Source of the DNA: Nepenthes gracilis
Taxonomy: Eukaryota; Streptophyta; Magnoliopsida; Caryophyllales; Nepenthaceae
DNA: 64,000 nucleotides
Direction: 5' to 3'
Assembly (NCBI GenBank): GCA_033239525.1
Contig: BSYO01000020.1
Span: forward strand, 11,596,308 to 11,660,307
In this document: positions 12,115-23,252 of the stretch, in pieces
Layout: the number at the start of each line of letters is the position of its first letter
Position numbering within the stretch: position 1 is the stretch's first letter
Program-made: the position numbers and the translations under genes
Notes under the pieces: generated by a model
The model's input: only the letters and a program-made list of their open reading frames with translations
What the model was told of the DNA's origin: nothing
Database searches by the model: none

Positions 12115-12560
12115 CCCGCAAGTTTAAAATGCCTACCCTCGAGTCATATGATGGGAGCATGGATCCAATGAACTACCTGAACTACTTCCGCACGCTGCTA
12201 AGCTTCTAGGGATTGGACAAGGCAGCCATGTGCCAGTGCCTCCCTTTGACATTCAAAGGGGACACTTGCCTCTGGTTCTACGGCCTTGAGACAAACTCCA
12301 TCCAGACTTTTTCGGAGCTTATTGACTGCTTCCTAGCTCAATTCACCTCCAGCCGAAGACAGGTGAAACAACCATGGCACCTGATTTGGCTTTGGCAGCA
12401 ACGAGACGAAATCTTTAAGGGCTTCCTGGCCTACTTCACCACCGAGGCGCGAAGGACATTTGGGCTCACCGATCAGGTGAAACTTACAGCTTTTATCGTC
12501 ACCGATCAGGTGATGCAGGGGACGTACCCGCGCACAGCTTCCCGATTGCTTATGTTCCTA
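12115..12560 (+). pseudogene. gag capsid remnant of element C
   Basis: Reads KFKMPTLESYDGSMDP at about 12121-12170, then a stop at 12207, then LPLTFKGDTCLWFYGLETNSI and FSELIDCFLAQF, finishing near LTAFIVTDQVM. These are the conserved landmarks of the Retrotrans_gag domain in order. Only one in-frame stop separates the two halves, so this is the best preserved part of element C. Confidence 0.85.
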
Positions 12561-12564
12561 GTCA

Positions 12565-12780
12565 TTGACCTCTTGTCTAGAACACGATCTTGGGATGGCC
12601 CTACCTGAATGCCTTCGGGACAGTGATGTCGATCTCCCACCTGAAGATGAAATTCCTAACACCTTGCGGCATAGAAGAGGTGGTGGGAGATCAAGTGATG
12701 GGCCAAACGTGTTACATATCCCAAATCGCGCCATCAGACCCAGCCCAACTGATCGAGGACCTTGAATTGTGAGACGAAAC
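12565..12780 (+). pseudogene. Protease C-terminal remnant of element C
   Basis: The reading near 12590-12690 gives YLNAFGTVMSISHLKMKFLTP, the counterpart of FGAITSIPHLKMKFP in element B. This is the stretch that follows the aspartic protease and precedes reverse transcriptase in Tat elements. The catalytic DTG part is missing or unrecognisable. Confidence 0.65.
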
Positions 12781-13019
12781 CAATCTCTAGTAGGCTCAAT
12801 CAGGGAAGTCAACTGATGAGATCCCCTTGGACCCCACCAAGTTAGAGAAAAGCGAGCACATCGAGAGAGCTTCCTCTCTGGACCCATCCGCGACCAACTA
12901 ATCACTTTCCTCTAGCAAGACACCGATGTCTTTGCGTGGACTCTTATCGACATGCTCGAGATACCGATCGGAGTAACGGTCCACAAGTTGAGTTTCAATT
13001 CTGGTCATAAGTCTATTCG

Positions 13020-13990
13020 GCACAAGCTAGGTCTCAATCCCAATCAATCGAGAAACTGGTCGCCATCGTCAAGAAAGTAAAAAAGCTACTCGACGCGGGG
13101 TTTATCAAGGAAGTCCAATACCCAAATTAGTTGTCAAACATTGTCCTCGTCAAAAAGAGTAACGGGAAGTGGCGGATGTGTGTGGACTTTACCGACGTGA
13201 ATAAGGTGTGCCTGAAGGATAACTTTTTGTTGCCAAGGATTGACCAATTGGTGAACTCCACTACCCGTCACGAGCTGTTAAGTTTCATAAATGCCTACCG
13301 TGGTACAAACTGTATCGATGTGTCCGAAGATGAGGGAGCATCTCCTTCATGATAAAACCAAGGAACCTATCGCTACAAGGTCATACCATTCGATCTAAAG
13401 AATGCTAGGGCAGACTTCATCAAAAGGTGTACATGGACGACATATATCTATCAAAAGCAAAGTCATCAAGACCACGCTCATGATTAGGAGAGACCAAGTC
13501 CTTCAAGCACACTAGATGAAACCCAACCCTACTAAATGCGTCTTTCAAAGGTGACTTTAGGGAAGTTCTCTCGATTTTATAGTGTCCCAACGAGGGGATC
13601 AAGACTAACCCCCGAGAAGATAAAGCTATCGTTAACTTGACTCCTCGAATAGTGAAGGGAGATTCGGTGGCTCAACGAGGCTCGGCCGCTTCTCCTAATT
13701 CCTAGCAAAGTCGGTAAAAATATTTACCGGTTTTTAAGGCGCTGAAGGGAACCAAGGTGACCGATTCCAATGGACAAGAAAGTGCAATGCCGCTCAAAGA
13801 GCTCATGAATACCTTCTTCCATCCTCCTCTCCGACTCCGCCGGAAGGGAAAAGAGCGCCGCACTCTATACCTAGCGCTTTCAAGCACTATGATTTTAAGT
13901 TTAATCTTGATCCAAAGAGATTTTGGTGTGCAACAATCGGGTGTACTCATCAATAAGGTCTTAACTTGACAATTTGAGAGCCATACACAC
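13020..13990 (+). pseudogene. Reverse transcriptase/RNase H remnant of element C
   Basis: VLVKKSNGKWRMCVDFTDVN at 13140-13200 followed by LLPRIDQLVNSTT is the N-terminal part of a gypsy reverse transcriptase. MKPNPTKCVFQ near 13515-13550 is the later RT motif. The YxDD loop is not readable (near 13430 'gtacatggacgacata' may be its decayed form). RNase H follows with several frameshifts to about 13990. Confidence 0.8.
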
Positions 13991-14559
13991 ATGCCGAAAC
14001 GATAGTGTTAGCCCTCGTATACTCCGCCTAAGTTAGGTCGCTGACCTTACCTGTGCACACAAAATTCTCTTTTCAGACCAACCTCAAAGGAATATTGCAA
14101 AAGCCGGATACTTTATAGTCGATATGGTCAAGTGGGTCATTGAGTCGGTAAGTTCGACATGGAGTCGAGGCTTCTAATCGACAATGAAAGGGTTAGGCCT
14201 CCTGGACTTTATAGTCGACATCGACTTAACGCATGCCCCCGGTATCAGCCGAGATATCGATCACCTGTAACGCTCTAGCATGGATTCGAACTTCATGGTT
14301 CCTCAACGCAAGAAGGCAGCGAGGAACGCGGGTTCCGAGAACCTAAATGGGCTCGGAGATCAAATTCTCCGCTACCACGCTCGCCACCAATAACATCGCT
14401 TGAGTATGTGGCGCCATCGTTGACCTACCGCTTAAGAAATGTCCTCACGTCGCTACCGTCTATAGTGACTCCGAGCTAGTTGTCAACCAAATTGAGGAAA
14501 TTTTGAGACATCTAATCCACAACTCACAAAATAAGCCAAGGTAAGGGGGCTAATCTGCA

Positions 14560-15560
14560 TTCGATCCGGGTGAGATAGTCCATATCCTGTGGGAAGAGAA
14601 TCGAAAGCCGACTACCTTATTAAGGCAACACACCCTGGCCACCTAGAGAATACTCTAGGGACACGGGAAGTCCTAACAATGGCCGGGCCAACAACCCCGG
14701 AAGGGCAGGTGTCGCAAGTAGCCGACAATGACATTTGGATGACCTCATACCAAAAGTACTGATCGATGGCACCTCTGCATAACTCTGGGACAAGAAAACG
14801 TGTGACAAAGACAACTGGGCCGGGCACACCCTTTGTAGACGGAAAGCTATACCGCCGGGGTACTGTCACTAATAATGAGATGTCTAATGTCGGAGGAAGC
14901 CAACTATGTGCTAGTTGAGGTGCACCTGAGTCTATGCCCGCATATAAGGGGCAAGAACTTAGCCTTCAAAGTAATGAGGCAAGGCTTCTCCTAGCCCTCG
15001 ATAAAGCGTGACGCCATGAAATTTGTGATAAAGCGCGAAAGCTACTAGGCTCCAAAAGAACATGCTACTCTTAGCCACACATGGAGTTGCAAACTCTACA
15101 GACACTACGGTCATTCGCACAACGGGACTTCGACATTCTCGTGCCACTCCCCACGGCTAAGGCCTGACAAAGGAATTTTGTTTCTTGTGGGCATTGACTA
15201 TTTCACCAAATATGGAAGGCCCTGCTAACACTAATAGTAAGCGTAACACAACGAAACTCGCTTTTGCCCAAACATCGCTTGCCATTTTGGGATTCTCAAT
15301 CTGCAGTGATCGACAATCGAAATTCAATTTATCTGCAAAGGGGGCTTCGCCGAAATAGCATGCAACGACCCTCCCTGACGAAGGGAGCACTCTCAAACAA
15401 CGACTTGCCCGGGCGACTAGGACCGAGACGTGTACGAGTGACGAATGTCCCGAGACAGATTGAGCGCCGGGATGGAAATGCGCAGATGATGGCCTACGAC
15501 TGCCAAGGCTCTACTACTACGGGGTCGTGAAACCCAAATAGCCCTAACGAGGCTCTACTT
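14560..15560 (+). pseudogene. Second RNase H/linker and integrase remnant of element C
   Basis: NDIWMTSYQKY near 14728-14760 and GKLYRRGTVTN near 14838-14870 are the linker motifs that precede integrase in Tat elements. VPLPTAKA near 15142-15165 with a following 'GIDYFTK'-like stretch is the start of the integrase core. Stops are frequent, so this is an inactive remnant. Confidence 0.65.
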
Positions 15561-16388
15561 GGGCATGCAAAGATGTCCTACTAACAAGATAGAACACCCA
15601 TGAAATGAAGGTGCCACAACTTTCACCTTTTCAGGAATGAGCGCCTATTAGGCCAATGCGTGCCTAAACAAACCCTAAGAATGATAGTCATGAGAAGATG
15701 AAGATAAAGGTAAGTTGAGAAGATGATGTCACACCCGCAATCACGAGCGAACCCTCGAGGAAAGTAATCCTCTCCCCAGCTGCACGCAACTTGCTCGCTA
15801 GGGCCTCAAGCCACTTAACAAAGATCGCGTCAATGCACTAATGTGTCAAGTCGAGCCAAGAAGCCAATGGTCGCTACAAGCCAACAACGCTCGCTGGAAC
15901 TTGCCGATGGCAAACATATTAGAAGAATGAAGGCCAAGGTAGAGATGGAATAAAATGGTACAAAATAGATACCTCCACGAATGAAAGTCTCCTGGGAAAG
16001 ATCTCCGCCAACACTGTGTAATTTTCCGCTACTCACCCCTAGGAGGAGTGATGACGCTTCGATGACAGCTCGAAACTTGAATTGTTAGCGCCCGGCACCC
16101 TTCTTAGAATGGCAAGCGGCCACCACAGTGGCCACCTCTAATCTATCAAAGCCAGGCATCCAAAGTTAACCAAAGCCCTCTCACGAAAAGTAGTATCAGA
16201 AGGCCAAGACTGCCTCACATGGTTTTCATTAATCCTGTGGTCATATCACAGGCGCACCGCCTCACTTTGTTTCAGAGACTCTGGTCAGCCTGGCGAGCTG
16301 GGCAAGAATGACGTCCGACTACCACCACAAACAAACAGCTGTGAAAGGAAATGAGGGAGAAGAAAATGAACGCACGAAGCTTTTATGT
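15560..16388 (+). other. Diverged 3' part of element C; no gene seen
   Basis: Moderately GC-rich DNA continues the composition of element C up to the gap. No LTR match to any other part of the window was recognised, and no coding frame can be supported. Confidence 0.5.
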
Positions 16389-16488
16389 NNNNNNNNNNNN
16401 NNNNNNNNNNNNNNNNNNNNNNNNNNNNNNNNNNNNNNNNNNNNNNNNNNNNNNNNNNNNNNNNNNNNNNNNNNNNNNNNNNNNNNNN
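16389..16488. other. Assembly gap (100 N)
   Basis: A run of 100 unknown bases lies exactly at the outer edge of the left arm of the inverted repeat. Assembly trouble at a long inverted repeat is a plausible cause. Confidence 0.99.
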
Positions 16489-17540
16489 AAAGCTGTTTAA
16501 ATTTGTCCTATAAGTTTTTTGCATAAGGTCTCCTTTTGGTTTATTGACCACTCATTAGATCATCATTTTTTTTGAACTAGAGAAGCACTTTGGCTACCTG
16601 TTCATTGTGGTTGACTTTCAAAATTCTCAGTAATTGTGTTATCTAATTTTTTAAAATGTTGAAGTATTGCATATAAGTTTTTTGGAAAGCATGATAAGTG
16701 ATGTGGATTTAAGAAATAGGTCGTAGTTTAATTAAACTTATTTTGATTTTGATTTACAATTTTAGGGGTATTAATATTTTCTTTTTATATTTCGTTACTT
16801 ACCTGAGGTTTAGATTTTTGATATATATGAAGTGGCCCTGTATTCAGTTTTTAGCTGTCCATTAATTTTAGAATTATTTTATCTCTTCTCTCCAATTTCT
16901 CCATTGTCTGAATTCCTCTTTTCTTCTTTCTTACATCCTCTACCTCTTCTTTCTCTTCCCTTTTGACTCTCCTATCATTTTAGCACGAAAAACTAATGGA
17001 GTGGGCAACACATCTGAGAGACCCTTGTTATTAGGTACTTTAATTCTCAAAAACATGAGGACTAGCTTCTTTCAACTCTTAGATGTTGCAATTCTTATTG
17101 GGTTATTTTGTTTGCCTTCTCTGTTGTGGACTCTACTTTGTAGAATCTAGATTTATTATTGAGGAGCTATTGGCTCGGGAGTGGTTTATTAGAACTAAAT
17201 GGAAGGGAAGAGCTTGGATATGCATCTATTTGATAGTTCTTTAGAAAATACGGAGGGATAGAAACACAAAAGCTTTTGGGAGCATGGAGAAGTTTTCTTT
17301 GGATTTTCTTCTACTCGATTCATTTGGTGCTTTTCTGGATTACAAGCCCATTTTTATCCTCTTCTTTGTTAAATTTTATATGGATCAAAAATTTTGATTC
17401 TTTGTGTTTTGTGTTTTTATTTATATATAAGGATCAAAAGGAGATTGGAGTTTAATAGCTAAGAGCTATGCCCCTTTATTTATTGTGTAGTTCTCTTTTT
17501 TGGGGGGGGAGGGGAGGGGAAGGGTGCTTTGTTTGTCTAA

Positions 17541-18970
17541 ACTGGTAGTGAGTCTACCTGCAATAATTTCATTAACGTGTTAGTTGGGGACGTTTTACTT
17601 TGATTTCGCCCAATATTTAAGTGACCTGGTGCCATAGTATTTGATCCATATAGTTGTCTTGTAATTGACTTTTGATCTCATATCTTGTAGAATTCTAAAT
17701 AGAAGAAATCATCGAAATAGATCAAAGTGTTGATAAAAGAAGATGTGAATCTCTAGCAAGGATTGGAATCAAAATTCTCTTTTCATGAATACTCCATGCA
17801 ATCAACTCACTCAGACCCCGAAGCTTTATCTAGTCAGATAAGAGATAGTGAGTCCTCGTTTTGTTTCGTGCCATCAAGCAACAGAAAAAGACAACCTATG
17901 AAATGAATGCAAATTACACGCAAACTAAGCAGAATAGATAAGGTGAATGATCAGTTCAATCATCCGTTGCTAAAACTCCAGTCCAGAGACGAAACTGTTG
18001 GAGATCTTAAATTCTTTATCTTCAATACAAAATCAGGACCATTTCAAAAATCTGGTAAAATATCTTTAAGTATTATGGTTGATTCCCAAGAGTAGGGAAA
18101 ATTGTGTTTTAGTCAAACTTTTTCAAGTAATGATCAAATTTTCTTAAATCATGAAGTGTTTTGTACAGATCAACTGGGCAAAGTTTCCAATCTGAATGAG
18201 AAGGTAGTCAAACACTCTGGGTTGAACACAGAGGAGCCATCAGAATGCATGGTCCGCTTATATATGTGATCATCTCCTAAGGATACTTAAGGCTGATGCT
18301 GCCTCTCATTATAGTTTATTTACTACTAGGAGCTGAGTTGCACGTTAAGGCTGCTCTTAGGATCTTTTTTTTTTTTTTTTTTTGGGGCGCTTAAGGTACC
18401 ACATTTCTAGCATTGAATTCTTGCCAATAAAAATCATTTGCACTTTTTGATCAACTTGTAACGTCATTTTGCTCAAAAGATTTGGAAGACTAGTCCAGTT
18501 CTTTGTTATTGTTTGACTCCCAGATTAAATGGACCCAGCACCTTTACTAATCCTTTGTCAATTGTTAGAAGTTAAATTTTTTGGGGATTTTTTTCTTTTT
18601 AACAGCAAGTTTACCACATTGTTTTGATTCAGAGTAATTATTCAGAATATAGGCTGTGTTTTGCCATGAGTTGCTTGGAGATGCATTCATTAAATCAATG
18701 TCTTGAAACTTACGTGGCAGCATATAGCCTGGCCAGTGAAGGTTCAAAAGTTGATATGACATACAAAGAGTTGCGATAAAACTTGAAAGAAGAGGACTCG
18801 GAAAGGGAAAATGCTGATCTTCATTGGAGCAAAAATGAGTTTGCAAAAAAATTAGATATATAGCTGTAGGAGGAAAAGAATGTCAGTGATAGGTTTAGGG
18901 CTTCTGCTGCAGATTTGACTTCAATGTGTGAGAAAAGTTTAGTCATCGCCAGGATTTCTTAACTGCGTAT
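17541..18970 (+). pseudogene. Unidentified coding-like block unique to the left arm
   Basis: A reading frame from about 17760 to 18250 is open except for two stops and is rich in Ser, Lys and acidic residues; it includes NDQFNHPLLKLQSRDETVGD near 17950 and KVSNLNEKVVKHSGLNTEEP near 18180-18235. A second stretch near 18672-18960 reads as a charged helical segment (SLNQCLETYVAAYSLASEGS, then KELR-stop-NLKEEDSERENADLHWSKNE) with three stops. These look like decayed exons of a coiled-coil-containing cellular protein, but I cannot name the family. No counterpart exists in the right arm. Confidence 0.35.
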
Positions 18971-19789
18971 TCTGCATGTGTTCTTTCGGTAAGTTGGTTA
19001 AGTGAGAAAGTGACCTTGGCGCTGGGTATCCGAGCATGGCCAACCATAGTATGACCAGCTTCATCATCAGTGCTTGGCATGATCAGAAAACGACGTGCCA
19101 CAATTAGCTAATGAGAGATTAGATGATAAGGCCTGTGGGTTCTTAGGAGCCTAAGGTTCTTTAGTTCTCAGTACGCAAAGGGATGCCACTTAATAGTTCT
19201 ACAGTTCTACAACTATAGTAAATGTTGCCCCTCGCACTGAAGTTGGCTAGCTTACTCATAGACCAAGTCTTCTCCTAGAGTAGTCTTAGCGTAGCTTGCT
19301 CACAAACTTTATCTCAATACCACTTGTCATGCGATGCCATTCTTCTTCAGTCACCTAAGTGGTATTTGCCTAGCACACATTGTGTGATGTAAACAAGTCA
19401 GCCTTCTTCAATATTTTCACTCAAAAATACATAGAGATATAAGACTTTTGGAGAACATAAGTTTTATTATAGAAGTTGTGTACAAAAGTCTGAAGCACCT
19501 CTTCAACACTCACTCCCATAAGCTCACCTCGAAAGTTACCCCTCGAGCTCTTCATGACTAGCCACCCCCTCGGTTATACACCACTCCCTAGTTTCACCTT
19601 ACTTAGCTTTGCTTAAATTGCTTACTCTCTAACTTATTCAGCTTGGTTAGCTTCGGTAGGTTGTCCTAAATGAATTAAGTTCATCCCTTTATATATGAAT
19701 GCCACCCCTTCAATCAACAGCTAAGATCATCTTCCAATCCTTAACTATAAATGGCTAGGACTTATCTTCTAAAGCATTTTATATAAATA
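18971..19789. other. Non-homologous filler in the left arm; no gene seen
   Basis: Moderately mixed DNA with no clear coding frame. Its phrases (for example around 19480-19620) look like LTR or MITE remnants, but no second copy was found in the window. Confidence 0.4.
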
Positions 19790-20214
19790 TCCTCCCTTGG
19801 TTCATGTCCTTTATGAGGAAACGATTTTGTCATCTTCTCTTTTTAAGGGTCAAATTGTGCCTAAAGTCCATGAACGATAAGCATTACACACATGGTGTCT
19901 ATCCCCCATACGTTTATTCTAGTACAAGCTCATCAGCTGCACTTAATAAGTTTAGAGGAGGGGTTAAAAGCAAAGAATCGATCTAAGAAAAGTCTTAAAA
20001 GTAGTTATATGTGCTGCCAGCTTAATTGAACTCTTACCATTGTAATGATGAAAAAGTTAGATGACTTGGATCTCGATTATGGAATTTCTCTTCCTTAAAT
20101 TGCCTTCTACATTCCTTTTTATTTTTCTTCATCTATTGTCATATTTTCTGTTGGTATGCCTGCATAGAAATTTTCAAACTGAGGTTATCATATATGTTAT
20201 CTCCAATATGTCAG

Positions 20215-20338
20215 GTAAAAAGTATAAAACAAGCCAAAGACATAAGAGATCAGTGGAAGGAATTTCTGAAAAGTTTTGAAATTGAGGTTATATCAAGCCT
20301 CAATAATTTAGAAGCAATCAAGAAGTCCATAGCAGCAG
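20215..20338 (+). pseudogene. DEAH-box RNA helicase pseudogene exon (left arm)
   Basis: Bounded by a preceding CAG and a following GT. The 124-base frame reads VKSIKQAKDIRDQWKEFLKS, then FEIEVISSLNNLEAIKKSIAA. This matches the conserved RARDIRDQL...LxxIKKxI helicase-associated segment of plant DEAH-box splicing helicases (ESP3/MEE29/PRP2 type). It pairs exactly in length with the right-arm exon at 23826-23949. No upstream helicase exons were found on this strand within the left arm, so it is a detached piece. Confidence 0.85.
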
Positions 20339-20445
20339 GTTCTGTATGGCGATTTACTTCTTCCAGTCTACTTGTAATAACTTAAGACTTTTGAGTCTAT
20401 CTTTTTACATGACACAAGATTTATTGTCTTTATATTCTATTCCAG

Positions 20446-20548
20446 ACTTCTTCCCTCACTCTGCAAGGTTGCAAAAAAAAATAGATCTTACCGAACAGTT
20501 AAGCACCTTCAAACTGTTCATATACACTCGAACTCTGGTTTAGCACAG
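20446..20548 (+). pseudogene. DEAH-box RNA helicase pseudogene exon (left arm, next exon)
   Basis: Follows a ...TCCAG acceptor and ends before GT. The frame starts DFFPHSARLQK, the conserved FFPHxAxLQKNGSY motif of the OB-fold/C-terminal domain of DEAH helicases. After LQK a frame change turns the GSYRTVKHPQTVHIHP part into a different reading. Intron phase agrees with the preceding exon (the codon split after IAA). Confidence 0.85.
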
Positions 20549-20929
20549 GTATATATTGTGCTATTGTAGGTAGTATTTTGAACAACACTTTCTTGCTCAT
20601 ATCTTTGGAAACAAGTAACAAACAACAATGCACAGTTAATTAGTTAAATTATACATTTGTTACTGATTTTCTTTTTCAGTTGGAACATAATTAATCATCT
20701 ATTCTTGATGTGATATTCTCTAAATGTAATCTAGTTGGGGAACTAAGTTTGATAATTCTTATCATGTTTATGGGGCACCATGCTTTAATATTCCTACCAT
20801 GTTCTATGATAAAGTATAAGTTCTAAGAATATCTCTTCATAATTTCTAATATTACATCTAAAATTCTTTCTTTCCATTTTGCTTGATTTAGGACAGGGAA
20901 AGGGAAGAGTGAAAGAGTAGAACACCACG

Positions 20930-22479
20930 CTATGCCTATTACCCGGTCATACAGAGCCAATAAAACACTACCCTAACCTCCCGCGGTCCAAAGGTAGTCA
21001 TCATCCTTCCACAGTAATATTCTAAGCCATGCCAATAGTATTACCAGCTACAATACGCGGCCGGAGTAATATTCAAGTCTCTACTGTAATGCTAATAACA
21101 GGCCAAGGGATATTACCTTCATAGCACAATTCCACGGTCCTAATTTCATAGCTTCTTATTCATTTGAGGAAAGATCTACCACAATTCAATTCATAATATT
21201 TTCGTCCGGGGGAACGATTAGATCACATATCACATAGTGGACTTTTCTCCGATTATATACATGATTATTATCTTTCCTTCGGACTTAAATCTTTTCACAA
21301 GATAATTTGATTGCACTGACTTTGGGGGCCTCTGGGATGCATTTCCTTTACAAATGGAGCACAGATATATACTCCCGGGGCTTACAATTAGTCATATAAA
21401 ATTAGACATAAATTTCATAACAATTAGATAGGGTGGAAGCATGCAGAATTCTTATTTATTCTCGGGTAAATAGTAATAGGGCCGTTTTAGACCGTTCGGA
21501 CATCGCAAACGGGTCGATACTTATGAGATCTGACCCCCGGCCAAGGTATATGCACAATTAGAACATGGTAATTCATAATTAGGGGACAAAGAGTAAAAAA
21601 TTCAAAGGAAAGAGGGACAACCCGAGCTAGGCATGGGTCTACGGTTTGGCAAAGCCAAGCTAGGCAAATCGAAGGGAGAAATCAACAATAAACTACAAAT
21701 ACTTAAAGCAATATTCATGGGTTCCGTATTTTTCATAATTTGGGTGGGTATCAGAACGAAGATACCCAAGAGAAAACGAGTAAAAATCACCACTGACAAT
21801 TTGCTCTATACCGACAATTTGCTCCAACTCGACAAAATGCACCATCCCTGCATTTTGCACCAAACCGGCAATTTGCTCCATATCGGCATTTTGCTCCATA
21901 CCAGCATTTTGCTCCATCCGGGAATTGCTTCATTCCGGCAAAATTCTCTAAACTGGTAAAATGCACCATCCTAGCATTTTGCACCAAACCGGCAAAATGC
22001 ACCATCCTGACATTCCACACCAAACCGGCAACCATTCCGGCATTTTGCACTGATCCGTCCAATGAACCATTCCACCCAAAATACCTATTCCGGGCATTTT
22101 GGCAATTCCTGGCAAGATGGGCATCCAGCCATTCTGCCAACCCTCTATTTGGCCATCCTGGCCATTTTAGCCAACCGGCCAAGTTGCCCATTCCAACCAT
22201 TATGATGCATACCGGCCACTTTGCCATACCGGGCAAAAAATGACGCAATGTTGACCGGATATTTTGGAAAAAGGTGAAATGCATATCAGCCGGTAACATA
22301 TGTCGACCGGATTCTTCCTCAAAGCCTACCGGTCAACATTTCTAGCAGGTCAACATTATAATCCAGCCAGTCAACTTTCTTGTCCTTAGCAAATGACGAC
22401 TTCATTGGTCATTATGATAATTTCTTTATAACTTAATATTTTTTATTATATGAAGATATTCGAAAATCGGTACATTACA
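20930..22479 (-). repeat. Solo LTR-like block F in the inverted-repeat spacer
   Basis: Ends at 22479 with TGTAATG when read on the minus strand, the same start as the LTR of element D. It also shares with D the palindrome around GGGTATC...GATACCC and a similar overall layout. It is more GC-rich than the surrounding arms and contains the 18-bp minisatellite. No second LTR or internal coding region is present, so it is best seen as a solo LTR. The left boundary (near 20930) is set by the end of inverted-repeat homology. Confidence 0.55.
21795..22335. repeat. 18-bp minisatellite inside LTR F
   Basis: About 25 degenerate units of the form 'cattttgcaccaaaccgg' follow each other, most exactly 18 bases long between 21830 and 22060, then increasingly diverged. 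Because 18 is a multiple of three, the minus strand is open over 21787-22299 and encodes a hexapeptide repeat of the GAKCRY/NAGMVH kind. The open frame is probably a by-product of the array. Confidence 0.85.
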
Positions 22480-23252
22480 AGGGTTCTTCCGTTTGCAAGC
22501 TTGGAGGCCATTTCATCAAGAAAGTCTACTGCTACAAATTTTATTACTATTTTTCCATTTACATCTATCTATTAGTTATTTTCTTTTAGTTCATTATTTT
22601 GGTTCCCAGTTGAAGCAGGAGCTGCATTTGCCCCACCCCCTTGAATATCACTCCCCTAGTTTACCTATTTTCCAGGTTGTTCATCATATAGTTATTCATA
22701 ATTGTGCTAAGTTACACCGAATTATTTCTTAGTGGACTTTTTGTGTTTGCTCTCCTTGCAGGAGTTCCCGCTTGTGCCTCCTCACCCGCCCCATTCTGCT
22801 GCTTGTGTTCATTAGGCATACAAGTCCACACCACTGCAGAAATGTATTATTACTACAATCAATAACCCTCTTCACTATCCACCATCAACAACAACCAGAC
22901 CCATCTTACAAACTGCAACCTACTGCAGCCAATCTCCATAAATAGCAAACACAAAATCCAGTCTAATCAACCATTGAAACATCTTCCTATGCGCAACTCC
23001 TCTTTGACCTAAACAAGATCAATGAAGTGATCTTCTTAACAGCCAACTGACACGTATCGGCCAAATGCAAGATAGATCATCACTGGCCATGTTGCCTCAA
23101 ATACCACCTCCTCGTTGACTCAACCCTTCTCATAGAAATTAGTTTGTGAATAAATTCAAATTTACAAAAAGAAAAAAAAACCCACATATTCAATAGTAAT
23201 TCTAATTTCCCTTGTGGCTGATTCATTTTTCATCATCCTTTCTTCTGATCTT
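22480..23252. other. Spacer between LTR F and right arm; no gene seen
   Basis: AT-leaning DNA. Some GT/AG-like signals flank short open stretches near 22590-22800 (for example 'ttgcaggagttcccgc' near 22755), but no family was recognised. Confidence 0.4.

Larger units (their letters stand above)
11378..16290 (+). mobile_element. Element C: decayed Tat-like Ty3/gypsy retrotransposon
   Basis: On the plus strand the order is gag, protease end, reverse transcriptase, RNase H, second RNase H/linker, and integrase, the same as elements A and B but much diverged. No LTR pair was recognised at the ends, and the right end runs toward the gap at 16389. Multiple stops and frameshifts occur throughout. 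The limits given are those of recognisable retroelement sequence. Confidence 0.75.
16489..20912 (+). repeat. Left arm of a large imperfect inverted repeat
   Basis: The DNA at 16489-17540 and 19790-20912 reappears in reverse complement at 25085-26240 and 23253-24410. Clear anchor phrases include the 'agctgtttaaatttgtcct' start, the 'ttgcaattcttattgggtta' stretch at about 17088, the 'gaggaaacgattttgtcatc' stretch near 19815, and 'aggacagggaaaggga' near 20891. Between 17541 and 19790 the left arm has about 2.25 kb that does not match the right arm's 0.69 kb. The arm carries two helicase exons on the plus strand. Confidence 0.9.

Noticed and set aside
16285..16551. Open frames across the second gap (both strands)
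   Set aside because: They run through 100 unknown bases.
21787..22299. 170-codon minus-strand frame as a repeat-protein gene
   Set aside because: It is entirely explained by the 18-bp minisatellite, whose period is a multiple of three. No signal peptide, splice context or family supports it.
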